DNA from: RGVD01 sp040403075
GTDB lineage: Bacteria; Bacteroidota; Bacteroidia; UKL13-3
Direction: 5' to 3'
DNA length: 8,434 bases
NCBI GenBank assembly: GCA_040403075.1
Contig: JBBALJ010000125.1
Location: 1-8,434 of the forward strand
A model generated the notes under the pieces. The model saw only the letters and a program-made list of their open reading frames with translations. It did not search any database and was not told the origin of the DNA. Shown here one piece after another: positions 1-6,478 of the stretch. The position numbers and the translations under genes are program-made. The stretch's first letter is position 1. Each line of letters opens with the position of its first letter.

Positions 1-35
1 TAATTTGTCTAAAAATTAATCAGACAATGATATGA
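1..35 (+). CDS. Possible 3' end of an upstream gene (partial)
   Basis: The third forward frame is open from the window edge to a TGA at 33-35 and would encode a C-terminus ending ICLKINQTMI. The other two forward frames are closed near the edge by TAA codons at 1-3 and 17-19. The TGA overlaps the ATG of the next gene (32-34) in an ATGA arrangement, the usual sign of translationally coupled genes in an operon. Only about 11 codons are visible, so the protein cannot be identified and the open frame could be chance. The overlap is the only reason for listing it. Confidence 0.3.
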   Translation, partial: ICLKINQTMI

Positions 36-742
36 GAAGGGTCTTAAGAAAATTGTTATTGGGGAGCAATTCCAAATCCATCAAACCTAGCATCAGCCCT
101 ATTCAGAGGCGGATAAACAACATTAAAGAAGTGTGGAATAACCATCACCAAGATGATAGTGGTATCGAAAAAATTTTTAGGCTATTTCTATCTTCTTCTC
201 AGTTGTTTTTTCCTGGCATTTACATTAAAACATTGGCTAGTAAAAAAGGTCATGAATACCAAGATTTGATTTTGGATTTGTTTGTGCTTTTCAAAGTGGC
301 TTTTCCTATTCTGATTTTATTAAATAATGGGCAACATAATCCATATATCATTTATGTATTGGTTTATTTAATGCTAGAAACCATTTTGTATATACCTACT
401 TTGATTTTCGCTTCAGACTCCTTTTTACGACCAAGGTCCTATAAAAGATCCATACTGCTACTATTTTTAAACTATATGGAAATTGTGTTTACCTATAGTG
501 TATTATATGCCAATGGAAGTTATATGAATAATGACTTTAGTCATTGGTTTGATGCCATCTATTTTAGCACGATTACAGCGTCATCAATTGGATATGGAGA
601 TTATTTTCCGGTGACACCAATAGGTAAATTTTTAGTGAGCACACAAGCCTTATTGTCTGTATTTTTCATGGTCTTGTTCTTAAACTTTTTCTCTACCCGC
701 ATCAAATCTAAAGGCTATTTTGATCATGATAATGAGAGTTAA
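32..742 (+). CDS. Potassium channel-like membrane protein (ion-channel pore domain)
   Basis: This 236-residue protein has a basic, probably cytoplasmic N-terminus (about residues 1-75). Hydrophobic segments follow near 79-98, 105-126 and 140-160, then a pore-loop region (172-192) and a last membrane helix near 198-220. The pore loop reads TITASSIGYGDYFPVTPIG, with selectivity filter S185-I-G-Y-G-D190, close to the TVGYGD signature of K+ channels. Serine stands where threonine is usual in the filter. The pore loop followed by a final helix matches the two-helix ion-channel domain. The protein ends soon after the last helix, so no RCK/TrkA-N or cyclic-nucleotide regulatory domain is present. 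It probably assembles as a tetramer in the inner membrane and passes K+; selectivity is inferred from the filter alone. The ATG overlaps an upstream TGA by 4 bp, suggesting it is the last gene of an operon that starts outside the window. Confidence 0.8.
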   Translation: MRRVLRKLLLGSNSKSIKPSISPIQRRINNIKEVWNNHHQDDSGIEKIFRLFLSSSQLFFPGIYIKTLASKKGHEYQDLILDLFVLFKVAFPILILLNNGQHNPYIIYVLVYLMLETILYIPTLIFASDSFLRPRSYKRSILLLFLNYMEIVFTYSVLYANGSYMNNDFSHWFDAIYFSTITASSIGYGDYFPVTPIGKFLVSTQALLSVFFMVLFLNFFSTRIKSKGYFDHDNES

Positions 743-787
743 AGTGAAAAGTATACTATTAACAATTAACTTTAAATAATATAGTAA

Positions 788-1864
788 TTACCACCAAGCT
801 TCATTGGGTAAATGAGCATTTAGCTTTACAGGTTCTCCCATTTTTGGTGTAACGATTTTCGTGTTCAATTCATTTGCGCGTGTTGTCACTCTTTTGATGG
901 GTTCATTCCAAGGGTGCAACGCCAAGGTAAATTTACCCCAATGCACAGGCATTAAGACTTTAGCTTTAAGATCATGGGTTGCTTTTAATAAATCTTCTGG
1001 CTCCATGTGGATGTATGGCCACATTCTATTGTACTGTCCACATTCCAAAATGGCTAAATCAAAGGGACCATGCTTCTCTCCTATTTCTTTAAAGTGAAAA
1101 TCATAGCCACTATCACCACCCAAATAAAGTTTTTCGGTAGGTGTTTGCAGCACATAAGATGCCCAAAGACTTTGGTTTCTTTTGAATTTTCTACCTGAAA
1201 AATGTCGAGCAGGAGTTGCAATAAATTTGATGTCTTTGTTAAAAGCATGTTCATCCCACCAATCAAACTCTACTATCCTACTATCATCTATTCCCCATGC
1301 ATTCAAATGCGCTCCTACGCCCAATGAGGTATAAAAGTATTTCGCCTTGTCATTTAGTTTCAATATGGTTTTATAATCCAAATGGTCATAATGGTCGTGG
1401 GTAAGAAGGACAATATCAATTTCAGGAAAATCTTCTACTTGATAGGTATTGGCACCTTTATAACTTTTGGCGAAAAAACTGACAGGTGATGCATTGCCAC
1501 TAAATACTGGGTCAACCAAAATATGAATACCGTTTGTTTTTAAGAGGTAAGAAGAGTGACCAAACCAAACGATTTGTGTATGCTCATTATCCAAGTTTTT
1601 TAAATCTGTTTTTATTGAAGGCAAATCAAATTTCGGCTCAGCATCCTTGGGTTTGTTCATATACATTTTTAGTATCTTCCAATAACTGGCGTCAGGTGCT
1701 AAGTCCGGGGTTACACTTAAGTTTTTGAAACTTCCATTTCGATAGTTCTTTGAGTTTAGTATACGTTGTAGGCGATTACCTGTAGGAAGCTTTCCAAATA
1801 TGGCTTGGTTATGAAATAAATAGATACCTAAGGAAATACTAATGAGAATGAATATAAGAATCAT
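788..1864 (-). CDS. NAPE-PLD-type metallo-beta-lactamase-fold hydrolase, membrane-anchored
   Basis: This 358-residue protein opens with a hydrophobic stretch (about residues 1-18, no clear cleavage site) that probably anchors it in the membrane. A short conserved-looking region follows (about 23-50, with LPTGNRLQRILNS). The catalytic domain has the metal-binding motif H156-D-H-Y-D160-H161 followed by LDY. Other likely ligands are H221 in ATPARHFSGR, D251 in LYLGGDSGYDF and H308 in MPVHWGKF. The strings FGHSSYLLKTNG, LVDPVFSGNASP, VEFDWWDE and HGPFDLAILECGQY also match the N-acylphosphatidylethanolamine phospholipase D branch rather than beta-lactamases or glyoxalases. Members are zinc phosphodiesterases; the bacterial substrate is not known from sequence. 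It is convergent with the channel gene (45-bp gap), and its upstream side faces the repeat-bearing gap at 1865-2182, where no good promoter was seen. UlaG-type lactonases are the nearest alternative but fit less well. Confidence 0.88.
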   Translation of the reverse strand: MILIFILISISLGIYLFHNQAIFGKLPTGNRLQRILNSKNYRNGSFKNLSVTPDLAPDASYWKILKMYMNKPKDAEPKFDLPSIKTDLKNLDNEHTQIVWFGHSSYLLKTNGIHILVDPVFSGNASPVSFFAKSYKGANTYQVEDFPEIDIVLLTHDHYDHLDYKTILKLNDKAKYFYTSLGVGAHLNAWGIDDSRIVEFDWWDEHAFNKDIKFIATPARHFSGRKFKRNQSLWASYVLQTPTEKLYLGGDSGYDFHFKEIGEKHGPFDLAILECGQYNRMWPYIHMEPEDLLKATHDLKAKVLMPVHWGKFTLALHPWNEPIKRVTTRANELNTKIVTPKMGEPVKLNAHLPNEAWW

Positions 1865-1984
1865 GAAATTTTACTTTTTTCCATTGATAGGCAAAAGCCG
1901 TGCTATGAAAATAAGGTGACAAATTTTCTTGTTGATGATGGAATATAATAACACTTCTTCACAATTCAGTAAAATATACTAGGG

Positions 1985-2071
1985 CGTCATGGCGAGGCAC
2001 GAAGCCATCTGCTTTTTTAAGAGATTGCTTCATCCCGTTCCGACAAATCTGAAACGGGATTCGCAAAGACG
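1985..2071. repeat. Structured palindromic intergenic repeat (REP/MITE-like)
   Basis: Outer arms CGTCATGGCGA (1985-1995) and TCGCAAAGACG (2061-2071) pair at 9 of 11 positions. Inside are two smaller stems. GAAGCCATCT (2001-2010) pairs with AGATTGCTTC (2022-2031) with one mismatch. CCCGTTCC (2034-2041) pairs with GAAACGGG (2051-2058) with one mismatch. The result is a cloverleaf-like fold of about 87 bp. The wording (cgtcat-gcgaggcacgaag ... gagattgcttc ... cgcaa-gacg) resembles a palindromic repeat family I recall as common between bacterial genes, including in Bacteroidota; that is recollection, not a search. No transposase is linked. It could be a non-autonomous mobile element or a processed RNA structure. 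Only one copy is in this window, so repetitiveness is inferred. Confidence 0.6.
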
Positions 2072-2126
2072 TTCAATTTTGAAAAGAATCTACAATTTGA
2101 AACTTATATGATGCGGTAAACGTCAA

Positions 2127-2176
2127 CCCGTCTGACCCATTGCCTAGCTATTGCCTTTGCACAATCGTCTGACGGG
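2127..2176. repeat. Inverted repeat just downstream of the FrnE-like gene
   Basis: CCCGTCTGAC (2127-2136) and GTCTGACGGG (2167-2176) form a 10-bp stem with a single central mismatch. The 30-bp loop carries further weak pairing (ATTG/CAAT-like words). On the minus strand it begins 7 bp beyond the stop codon of the FrnE-like gene, so it could protect or end that transcript. No T-run follows on either strand, so it is not a standard intrinsic terminator. It may instead be a small palindromic repeat like its neighbour at 1985-2071, with which it shares no obvious sequence. Confidence 0.45.
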
Positions 2177-2182
2177 GTGTGA

Positions 2183-2815
2183 TTAACTCTGTTTGGTTTT
2201 ATACAAGGCTGCCAAGAACGTTTCGCTTTGCTGCGCACCTGAAATGGCATATTTGTTATCAAACACAAAGAAAGGCACACCTTGCACCCCAATTTGTTGC
2301 GCTTGGTAAATATCGGATTCTACATCAGCAGCAAAAGCATCCGAAGACAACATATCTAAAATAGCATCTGAATGAATACCTAACGACAAGCCCAATTCAA
2401 GCAATACATCATTATCGTCAATGTTTTTGCCATGAATAAAATAGGCTTCAAACAACTTCTCTTCACACTCATTCTGCACTTGGTTTTGTTTTGCCAAATG
2501 CAACAAACGATGAGCCCTGAAAGAATTGGCCACTATGGCTTTTTCGAAATCATAATTCAAGCCAAGTTCTTTTGCCATGTTCACCACATAGTCGGTGGTT
2601 TTTCTTGTATAGTCCATGTCCCAGCCTTTGCTTTCAGCAAGGTGTTCAATGGTATTCTTACTTGGGTCTGTTTTCAAAGTTGGGTTCAATTGAAAACTTC
2701 GCCAAACTATTTCCACTTCATCTCTGTTTTCAAATTGTGCCAAAGCATTCTCAAATCTGCGTTTCCCAATATAACAAAAGGGACACATCACATCACTCCA
2801 AATTTCTACTTTCAT
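2183..2815 (-). CDS. DsbA-family thioredoxin-fold protein, FrnE-like
   Basis: This 210-residue protein has a thioredoxin fold with an inserted helical domain. It opens with a beta strand leading into the redox motif C11-P-F-C14 (IWSDVMCPFCYIGKRR). The middle (about 50-165) is helical, with FRAHRLLHLAKQ typical of the FrnE branch. The C-terminal part carries the cis-proline loop GVQGVP181FFVFDNKYAISGAQ. There is no signal peptide, so it should act in the cytoplasm, unlike periplasmic DsbA. FrnE-like proteins are thiol oxidoreductases/isomerases, sometimes linked to oxidative stress or polyketide synthesis; the partner here is unknown. The related 2-hydroxychromene-2-carboxylate isomerases usually lack the CxxC pair, so that role is less likely. 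Its ATG follows the fhs stop codon with no spacer, so the two are surely co-transcribed and probably translationally coupled. Confidence 0.87.
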   Translation of the reverse strand: MKVEIWSDVMCPFCYIGKRRFENALAQFENRDEVEIVWRSFQLNPTLKTDPSKNTIEHLAESKGWDMDYTRKTTDYVVNMAKELGLNYDFEKAIVANSFRAHRLLHLAKQNQVQNECEEKLFEAYFIHGKNIDDNDVLLELGLSLGIHSDAILDMLSSDAFAADVESDIYQAQQIGVQGVPFFVFDNKYAISGAQQSETFLAALYKTKQS

Positions 2816-4480
2816 TTAGCTAAGACCTGTTATTTCTCCATTTACCACATCAATCACCATAGCAGCAGGGTCTTTAGGCAAGCCTGGCATACGCATGATT
2901 TCTCCTGCAACAGCCACAATAAAACCAGCACCATTGTTTAAAATAAGATTTTCAATGTTTAGGGTAAAACCCTCTGCTGCACCCACGCGCGAAGCATCAT
3001 CACTAAAACTAAATTGTGTTTTAGCTATACAAATTGGAAGATTGGATGCACCTAAATCATTAATTTTTTTCAAAGCGGCCTTCGCATTTTTACCCAAGGT
3101 AATGCCATTGCCTTTGTAAACTGTTTTCACAATTTGGGTGATTTTTTCTTCAATACTTTGGTTCACATCATAGGTATGATTGATTGGTTTTGAAGGTTTG
3201 TTCTCAATAACCTCAACCACCTTTTGAGCCAATGAGACAGCACCATCTCCACCTTTGGCAAAGCCTTCGTTGATGGCAAATTCAGCACCTTTTTCTTTGC
3301 ACCAGTTTTCGATAAAAGCTACTTCCTCATCTGTATCAAAACCAAATTTATTTAAGGCCACAATTACAGTTTGACCAAATTTTTGAAGGCTCTCAATATG
3401 TCTTTCAACGTTTTTGATACCCTCTTTCAAACCTTCCATATTGGGTTGTTTGATAAGCTTCTCATCCACCTTGCCATGTAACTTGATAGATTGTGTGGTA
3501 GTAACCAATACAGTCGCTTTAGGAGCTATCCCTGCAGCACGACATTTGATATTCAAAAATTTCTCTCCACCCAAATCACTTCCAAAACCCGCTTCAGTAA
3601 TGGCATAGTCAGCAAATTGCATAGCCGATTTAGTAGCCATGATACTGTTACAACCATGAGCAATATTGGCAAAAGGACCGCCATGAATAAAGGCTGCTCC
3701 CTTTTCGATGGTTTGAACCAAGTTGGGCTGAAACGCATCTTTAAGCAATGCCACCAAAGCACCTGCTACTCCAAGGTCTTTCACATAGAAAGGTGAATTA
3801 TCAGGGCGATAGCCAAGAAGAATATTTTCCAATCTTTTTCTTAAATCATCCAAAGAGGTGGCTAAGCAAAATATAGCCATAATTTCAGAAGCAGGGGTAA
3901 TATCAAAACCTGTTTCGGTTGGAATGCCATTGCTCGAACCATTCAATCCTGAAAGCATATAACGCAAGCTGCGATCATTCACATCCAATACCCTGCGCCA
4001 CAAAATTTGTCTAAGACCTTTACCATTGTTTTTGTTATGGTATTGGTAATTATCAACCAATGCCGCTAAGGTATTATTAGCTGATGTGATGGCATGAAAA
4101 TCTCCTGTAAAATGTAGGTTGATATCTTCCATAGGTAGCACTTGGCTATAGCCTCCACCGGCAGCACCGCCTTTCATTCCAAAACAAGGGCCAAGGCTTG
4201 GTTCGCGCAAAGCTACAATGGCTTTCTTGCCAATTTTATTTAAACCTTGGGCTAAGGCCACTGATGTTGTGGTTTTACCGCTTCCGCTCTTATTGGGTGT
4301 AGTGGCAGTTACCAATATCAAATTTGATTGGGCAATTTTCGCTTCATCAAAACTTACGTTTACTTTGGCTTTGTATTTACCGTATTGCTCTAGCTGGTCT
4401 TCATGTATGCCAACCGATGCAGCAATTTTTTGGATGGTTGATAATTGCGTTTCGTGTGCTATTTCTATATCTGATTTCAT
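2816..4480 (-). CDS. fhs: Formate--tetrahydrofolate ligase
   Basis: The enzyme joins formate to tetrahydrofolate using ATP, giving 10-formyl-THF for purine and formyl-Met-tRNA synthesis; it acts as a cytoplasmic tetramer. I start it at the ATG at 4480 (MKSDIEIAHETQ), giving 554 residues, the family's usual size. A start 14 codons upstream (4522) adds a tail (MSNLIILQYKRYHL) unlike the family. Family marks include KYKAKV (35-40), the nucleotide-binding loop TPNKSGSGKTTT (61-72), LREPSLGPCFGMKGGAAGGG (91-110), LPMEDINLHFTGDFHAIT, IHGGPFANIAHGCNS, EAGFGSDLGGEKF and, near the end, MPGLPKDPAA. The loop is usually TPTPAGEGKTTT; here K64, S65 and S67 replace P, A and E, while G66, G68 and K69 are kept, so activity is expected. 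It is the first gene of a two-gene unit with the FrnE-like gene. Confidence 0.96.
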   Translation of the reverse strand: MKSDIEIAHETQLSTIQKIAASVGIHEDQLEQYGKYKAKVNVSFDEAKIAQSNLILVTATTPNKSGSGKTTTSVALAQGLNKIGKKAIVALREPSLGPCFGMKGGAAGGGYSQVLPMEDINLHFTGDFHAITSANNTLAALVDNYQYHNKNNGKGLRQILWRRVLDVNDRSLRYMLSGLNGSSNGIPTETGFDITPASEIMAIFCLATSLDDLRKRLENILLGYRPDNSPFYVKDLGVAGALVALLKDAFQPNLVQTIEKGAAFIHGGPFANIAHGCNSIMATKSAMQFADYAITEAGFGSDLGGEKFLNIKCRAAGIAPKATVLVTTTQSIKLHGKVDEKLIKQPNMEGLKEGIKNVERHIESLQKFGQTVIVALNKFGFDTDEEVAFIENWCKEKGAEFAINEGFAKGGDGAVSLAQKVVEVIENKPSKPINHTYDVNQSIEEKITQIVKTVYKGNGITLGKNAKAALKKINDLGASNLPICIAKTQFSFSDDASRVGAAEGFTLNIENLILNNGAGFIVAVAGEIMRMPGLPKDPAAMVIDVVNGEITGLS

Positions 4481-4569
4481 TAGATGATATCTTTTGTATT
4501 GCAAAATAATCAAATTACTCACTAAAAAAAATGTGCTTGCTTAACTTCTTCAATGATTGTTTAGTCATT

Positions 4570-4597
4570 AAATGGGTTTATTGCTAAGCCCATTTTT
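4570..4597 (+). terminator. Plus-strand hairpin with T-run (orphan terminator-like)
   Basis: AAATGGGTTTA (4570-4580) and TAAGCCCATTT (4585-4595) form an 11-bp stem around a TTGC loop, with T's running on to 4597. The single imperfect pair (4577/4588) is a U-G wobble when read on the plus strand but an A-C clash on the minus strand, so the plus strand is the better-folding one. No plus-strand gene precedes it: it lies in the leader side of minus-strand fhs. It may stop antisense transcription, be a relic, or act as a leader structure of fhs. Confidence 0.45.
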
Positions 4598-4662
4598 ATC
4601 TTATTGCTAGTTGAAATTCTAATAATAAAAACTTTCGATCTAACTTACAAGTTTAAAAAACT

Positions 4663-4687
4663 AAAAAAGCGACCCGAAGGTCGCTTT
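4663..4687 (-). terminator. Intrinsic terminator of the acyl-CoA dehydrogenase gene
   Basis: On the minus strand a perfect 9-bp stem (AAAGCGACC / GGTCGCTTT, plus coordinates 4679-4687 and 4666-4674) closes on a TTCG loop. This makes the very stable C(UUCG)G tetraloop. The stem is followed by a run of T's down to 4663. It lies about 65 bp beyond the stop codon of the dehydrogenase gene, the right place to end that transcript and separate it from fhs. On the plus strand only three T's follow the stem, so it should work in one direction. Confidence 0.85.
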
Positions 4688-4751
4688 ACTTATCTCATTT
4701 ATTGTATTTAGAATCGTTTAACTAAACAAAATTAAGCTAATAAATCAAACC

Positions 4752-5966
4752 TTATTCAAAAGCACTAATGCCAGTAATATCCATACCTGTAATTAACAAG
4801 TGAATATCATGCGTTCCTTCGTAAGTAACTACAGACTCAAGGTTCATCATGTGGCGCATAATTGAATACTCACCAGTGATGCCCATACCACCTAACATTT
4901 GGCGTGCACTACGCGACACATTCAAAGCCAAATCCACATTGTTTCTTTTAGCCATACTGATTTGTGCAGGGGTTGCTCTACCCTCATTCATCAATACACC
5001 TACGCGCCAAGTTAACAACTGAGCTTTGGTAATTTCTGTAATCATTTCGGCTAATTTCTTTTGTTGCAATTGGAAACCCGCAATAGGTTTTCCAAATTGG
5101 ATTCTTTCTTTAGAATAACGCAATGCGGTATCATAGCAATCCATAGCAGCACCAATAGCTCCCCAACTGATACCATAACGAGCTGAGTTAAGGCAAGTCA
5201 ATGGACCTTTCAATCCTTCAACACCTGGTAAAATATTTTCAACAGGTACCTTTACATCATTAAACACCAACTCTCCCGTAGCACTTGTACGCAAGCTCCA
5301 TTTGTTGTGTGTTTCAGGGGTTGTAAAACCTTCCATACCACGCTCAACAATAATTCCTTTTATTTTTCCATGCTCATTTTTAGCCCAAACTACTGCTATA
5401 TCAGCAAAAGGTGAGTTTGAAATCCACATTTTAGCGCCATTCAAAATCACATGTTTTCCATCGCCTGCATCTCTAAAATTGGTGGTCATGCCTGCAGGGT
5501 TACTACCATGATTAGGCTCTGTTAAACCAAAACAACCCATCAATTCGCCTTTGGCCAATTTAGGAAGGTATTTGTGTTTTTGCTCTTCGCTACCAAACTT
5601 GTAAATAGGATACATCACCAAACTACCTTGCACACTGGCCGTAGAACGAACACCGCTATCGCAACGCTCAAGCTCTTGCATAATGATACCATAGGTGATA
5701 TAATCCATTCCACCACATCCATATTCTGCTGGCAACTGAGGACCAAAAGCCCCTACATCTGCCAAACCTTTGATAATTTGCATAGGGAAAGTAGCTTTTT
5801 GGGCAACGTCTTCGATAATTGGGCTCAAATCTTTTTTAACCCAATCGCGAACACTTTGACGGATTAATTTATGTTCTTCAGTTAACAATTCATCCATCAA
5901 GTAATAATCAGGGTGATTGTAAAGATCAGGCTTGTTTGCGTGAAAAAATTCTTGCGATGTATTCAT
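4752..5966 (-). CDS. Acyl-CoA dehydrogenase, glutaryl-CoA dehydrogenase type
   Basis: This 404-residue flavoprotein has the usual order: helical N-domain (about 25-145), beta-barrel middle (about 146-240) and helical C-domain (about 250-395). FAD/substrate-loop marks are GCFGLTEPNHGSNPAGM (144-160) and KMWISNSPFADI (179-190). The catalytic base is E383 in TYEGTHDIHLLITGMDITG. Both that ending and CDSGVRSTASVQGSLVM (102-118), with R107 where glutaryl-CoA dehydrogenase has its substrate carboxylate-binding arginine, point to the GcdH branch. GcdH oxidises and decarboxylates glutaryl-CoA to crotonyl-CoA in lysine/tryptophan breakdown, passing electrons to ETF. Substrate is inferred; a decarboxylating from a non-decarboxylating enzyme cannot be told apart here. 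The gene stands alone between its own terminator and a divergent folB, so no pathway partner is adjacent. The start at 5966 fits the family length. Confidence 0.9.
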   Translation of the reverse strand: MNTSQEFFHANKPDLYNHPDYYLMDELLTEEHKLIRQSVRDWVKKDLSPIIEDVAQKATFPMQIIKGLADVGAFGPQLPAEYGCGGMDYITYGIIMQELERCDSGVRSTASVQGSLVMYPIYKFGSEEQKHKYLPKLAKGELMGCFGLTEPNHGSNPAGMTTNFRDAGDGKHVILNGAKMWISNSPFADIAVVWAKNEHGKIKGIIVERGMEGFTTPETHNKWSLRTSATGELVFNDVKVPVENILPGVEGLKGPLTCLNSARYGISWGAIGAAMDCYDTALRYSKERIQFGKPIAGFQLQQKKLAEMITEITKAQLLTWRVGVLMNEGRATPAQISMAKRNNVDLALNVSRSARQMLGGMGITGEYSIMRHMMNLESVVTYEGTHDIHLLITGMDITGISAFE

Positions 5967-6044
5967 ATAATTTGCTTGTATAAAATTGTCTTTTTTATGT
6001 GCTGCGAATGTAGCTTTTTTGTATTTGTTTAAAAATTATAACAA
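5967..6044. promoter_or_regulatory. Divergent promoter region between the dehydrogenase gene and folB
   Basis: This 78-bp AT-rich gap must hold the start signals for both divergent genes. On the minus strand TACATTCG (plus 6005-6012) is one base off the Bacteroidota -7 consensus TAnnTTTG and would give the dehydrogenase mRNA a leader of roughly 30 nt. A TTTG that could be the -33 box (plus 6042-6045) is about 29 bp away, longer than the usual spacing. On the plus strand TAGCTTTT (6011-6018) is a similar near match for folB. Neither is strong. Confidence 0.3.
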
Positions 6045-6401
6045 ATGAACTTGCAAACTGCTTTAGAAAACATGGAATTTTTTTCATACCACGGTTTATA
6101 CCCAGATGAAAAGGTAAAAGGCGGAAAATTTACAGTAGCAGTTTATATTGACGAGCAATGTTCAGACAATAAGGAGTTTAAAGGCATAAATGAGGTAATA
6201 AACTACGAATTGGTTTATGAGATTGTGAAAAAAGAAATGGACATAAGCCGCGATTTAATTGAAGAAGTGGCATCCAATATCATGAGAAAAATAAACATGA
6301 CTTTTAGCAACCTAGAAAATATTACCGTTTATATTACCAAACACAACCCGGCTGGAAACTTCAATGGAGCCAATGCCAAAGTGAAGTTAAGTTTGAAATA
6401 G
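6045..6401 (+). CDS. folB: Dihydroneopterin aldolase
   Basis: FolB cleaves 7,8-dihydroneopterin to 6-hydroxymethyl-7,8-dihydropterin and glycolaldehyde, a cytoplasmic step of folate synthesis. The 118-residue length is normal. The start region LENMEFFSYHGLYPDE is the family signature, with H16-G17 and E22. Y54 (VINYELVYEI), E73/E74 (LIEEVASNI) and K99 (VYITKHNP) fall where the active-site Glu, Tyr, Glu and Lys are expected (E22, Y54 and K100 in the well-studied Staphylococcus aureus enzyme). Chorismate-derived pterin genes usually sit elsewhere in Bacteroidota, and none is adjacent here. It is divergent from the dehydrogenase gene and convergent with the LysR gene. The last codons are odd: a near copy of the tail (PAGNFNG...VKL) recurs 131 bp downstream; see the remnant at 6479. 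Confidence 0.93.
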   Translation: MNLQTALENMEFFSYHGLYPDEKVKGGKFTVAVYIDEQCSDNKEFKGINEVINYELVYEIVKKEMDISRDLIEEVASNIMRKINMTFSNLENITVYITKHNPAGNFNGANAKVKLSLK

Positions 6402-6429
6402 TTACAAAAACTCAATACTGCTTTCCGCA

Positions 6430-6465
6430 CTCGCTCGCATCCTGCGAGTGAGCTTATTGATAAGC
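6430..6465. repeat. GC-rich hairpin pair downstream of folB
   Basis: CTCGCTCGCA (6430-6439) and TGCGAGTGAG (6443-6452) form a 10-bp stem (one G-T wobble) with a 3-nt TCC loop. It is unusually GC-rich for this AT-rich window. It abuts a second small stem, GCTTAT (6452-6457) with ATAAGC (6460-6465); the two share one base, so both cannot form fully. It lies between the convergent ends of folB and the LysR gene. No T-run follows on either strand, so termination is uncertain; a small palindromic repeat inserted between folB and its duplicated tail is the alternative. Confidence 0.5.
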
Positions 6466-6478
6466 CTCTGGCTGTTTT

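Larger units (their letters stand above)
1865..2182. other. Gene-free 318-bp interval with two inverted repeats
   Basis: Both flanking genes are on the minus strand: this is the leader side of the MBL-fold gene and the trailer side of the FrnE-like gene. The half nearest the MBL gene (1865-1980) is AT-rich and holds no coding frame I can support and no recognisable Bacteroidota -7 box (TAnnTTTG). The other half holds two separate structured inverted repeats, at 1985-2071 and 2127-2176, listed individually. A short minus-strand frame crosses the second repeat but has no protein-like features. Confidence 0.6.

Noticed and set aside
737..771. Inverted repeat AGTTAA ... TTAACT between the channel and MBL genes as a shared terminator
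   Set aside because: The 6-bp stem is almost all A/T with a 23-bp loop, too weak to support.
2104..2292. 62-codon minus-strand frame over the FrnE-like gene end and the 2127-2176 repeat
   Set aside because: Most of it overlaps the real gene in another frame, and the rest is repeat sequence with no protein-like pattern.
2432..2941. 169-codon plus-strand frame
   Set aside because: It lies antisense across the well-supported FrnE-like gene and the fhs end. Its His/Phe/Ser-rich translation matches no family and looks like a shadow.
3491..3796. 101-codon plus-strand frame inside fhs
   Set aside because: It is antisense to a conserved part of fhs and has no recognisable domain.
4481..4522. Longer fhs start at 4522 (14 extra residues)
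   Set aside because: The added residues do not look like the Fhs N-terminus, while MKSDIEIA at 4480 does and gives the usual length.
4481..4751. Folate (THF) riboswitch in the fhs leader
   Set aside because: Only simple hairpins are visible; no conserved THF-aptamer core could be recognised.
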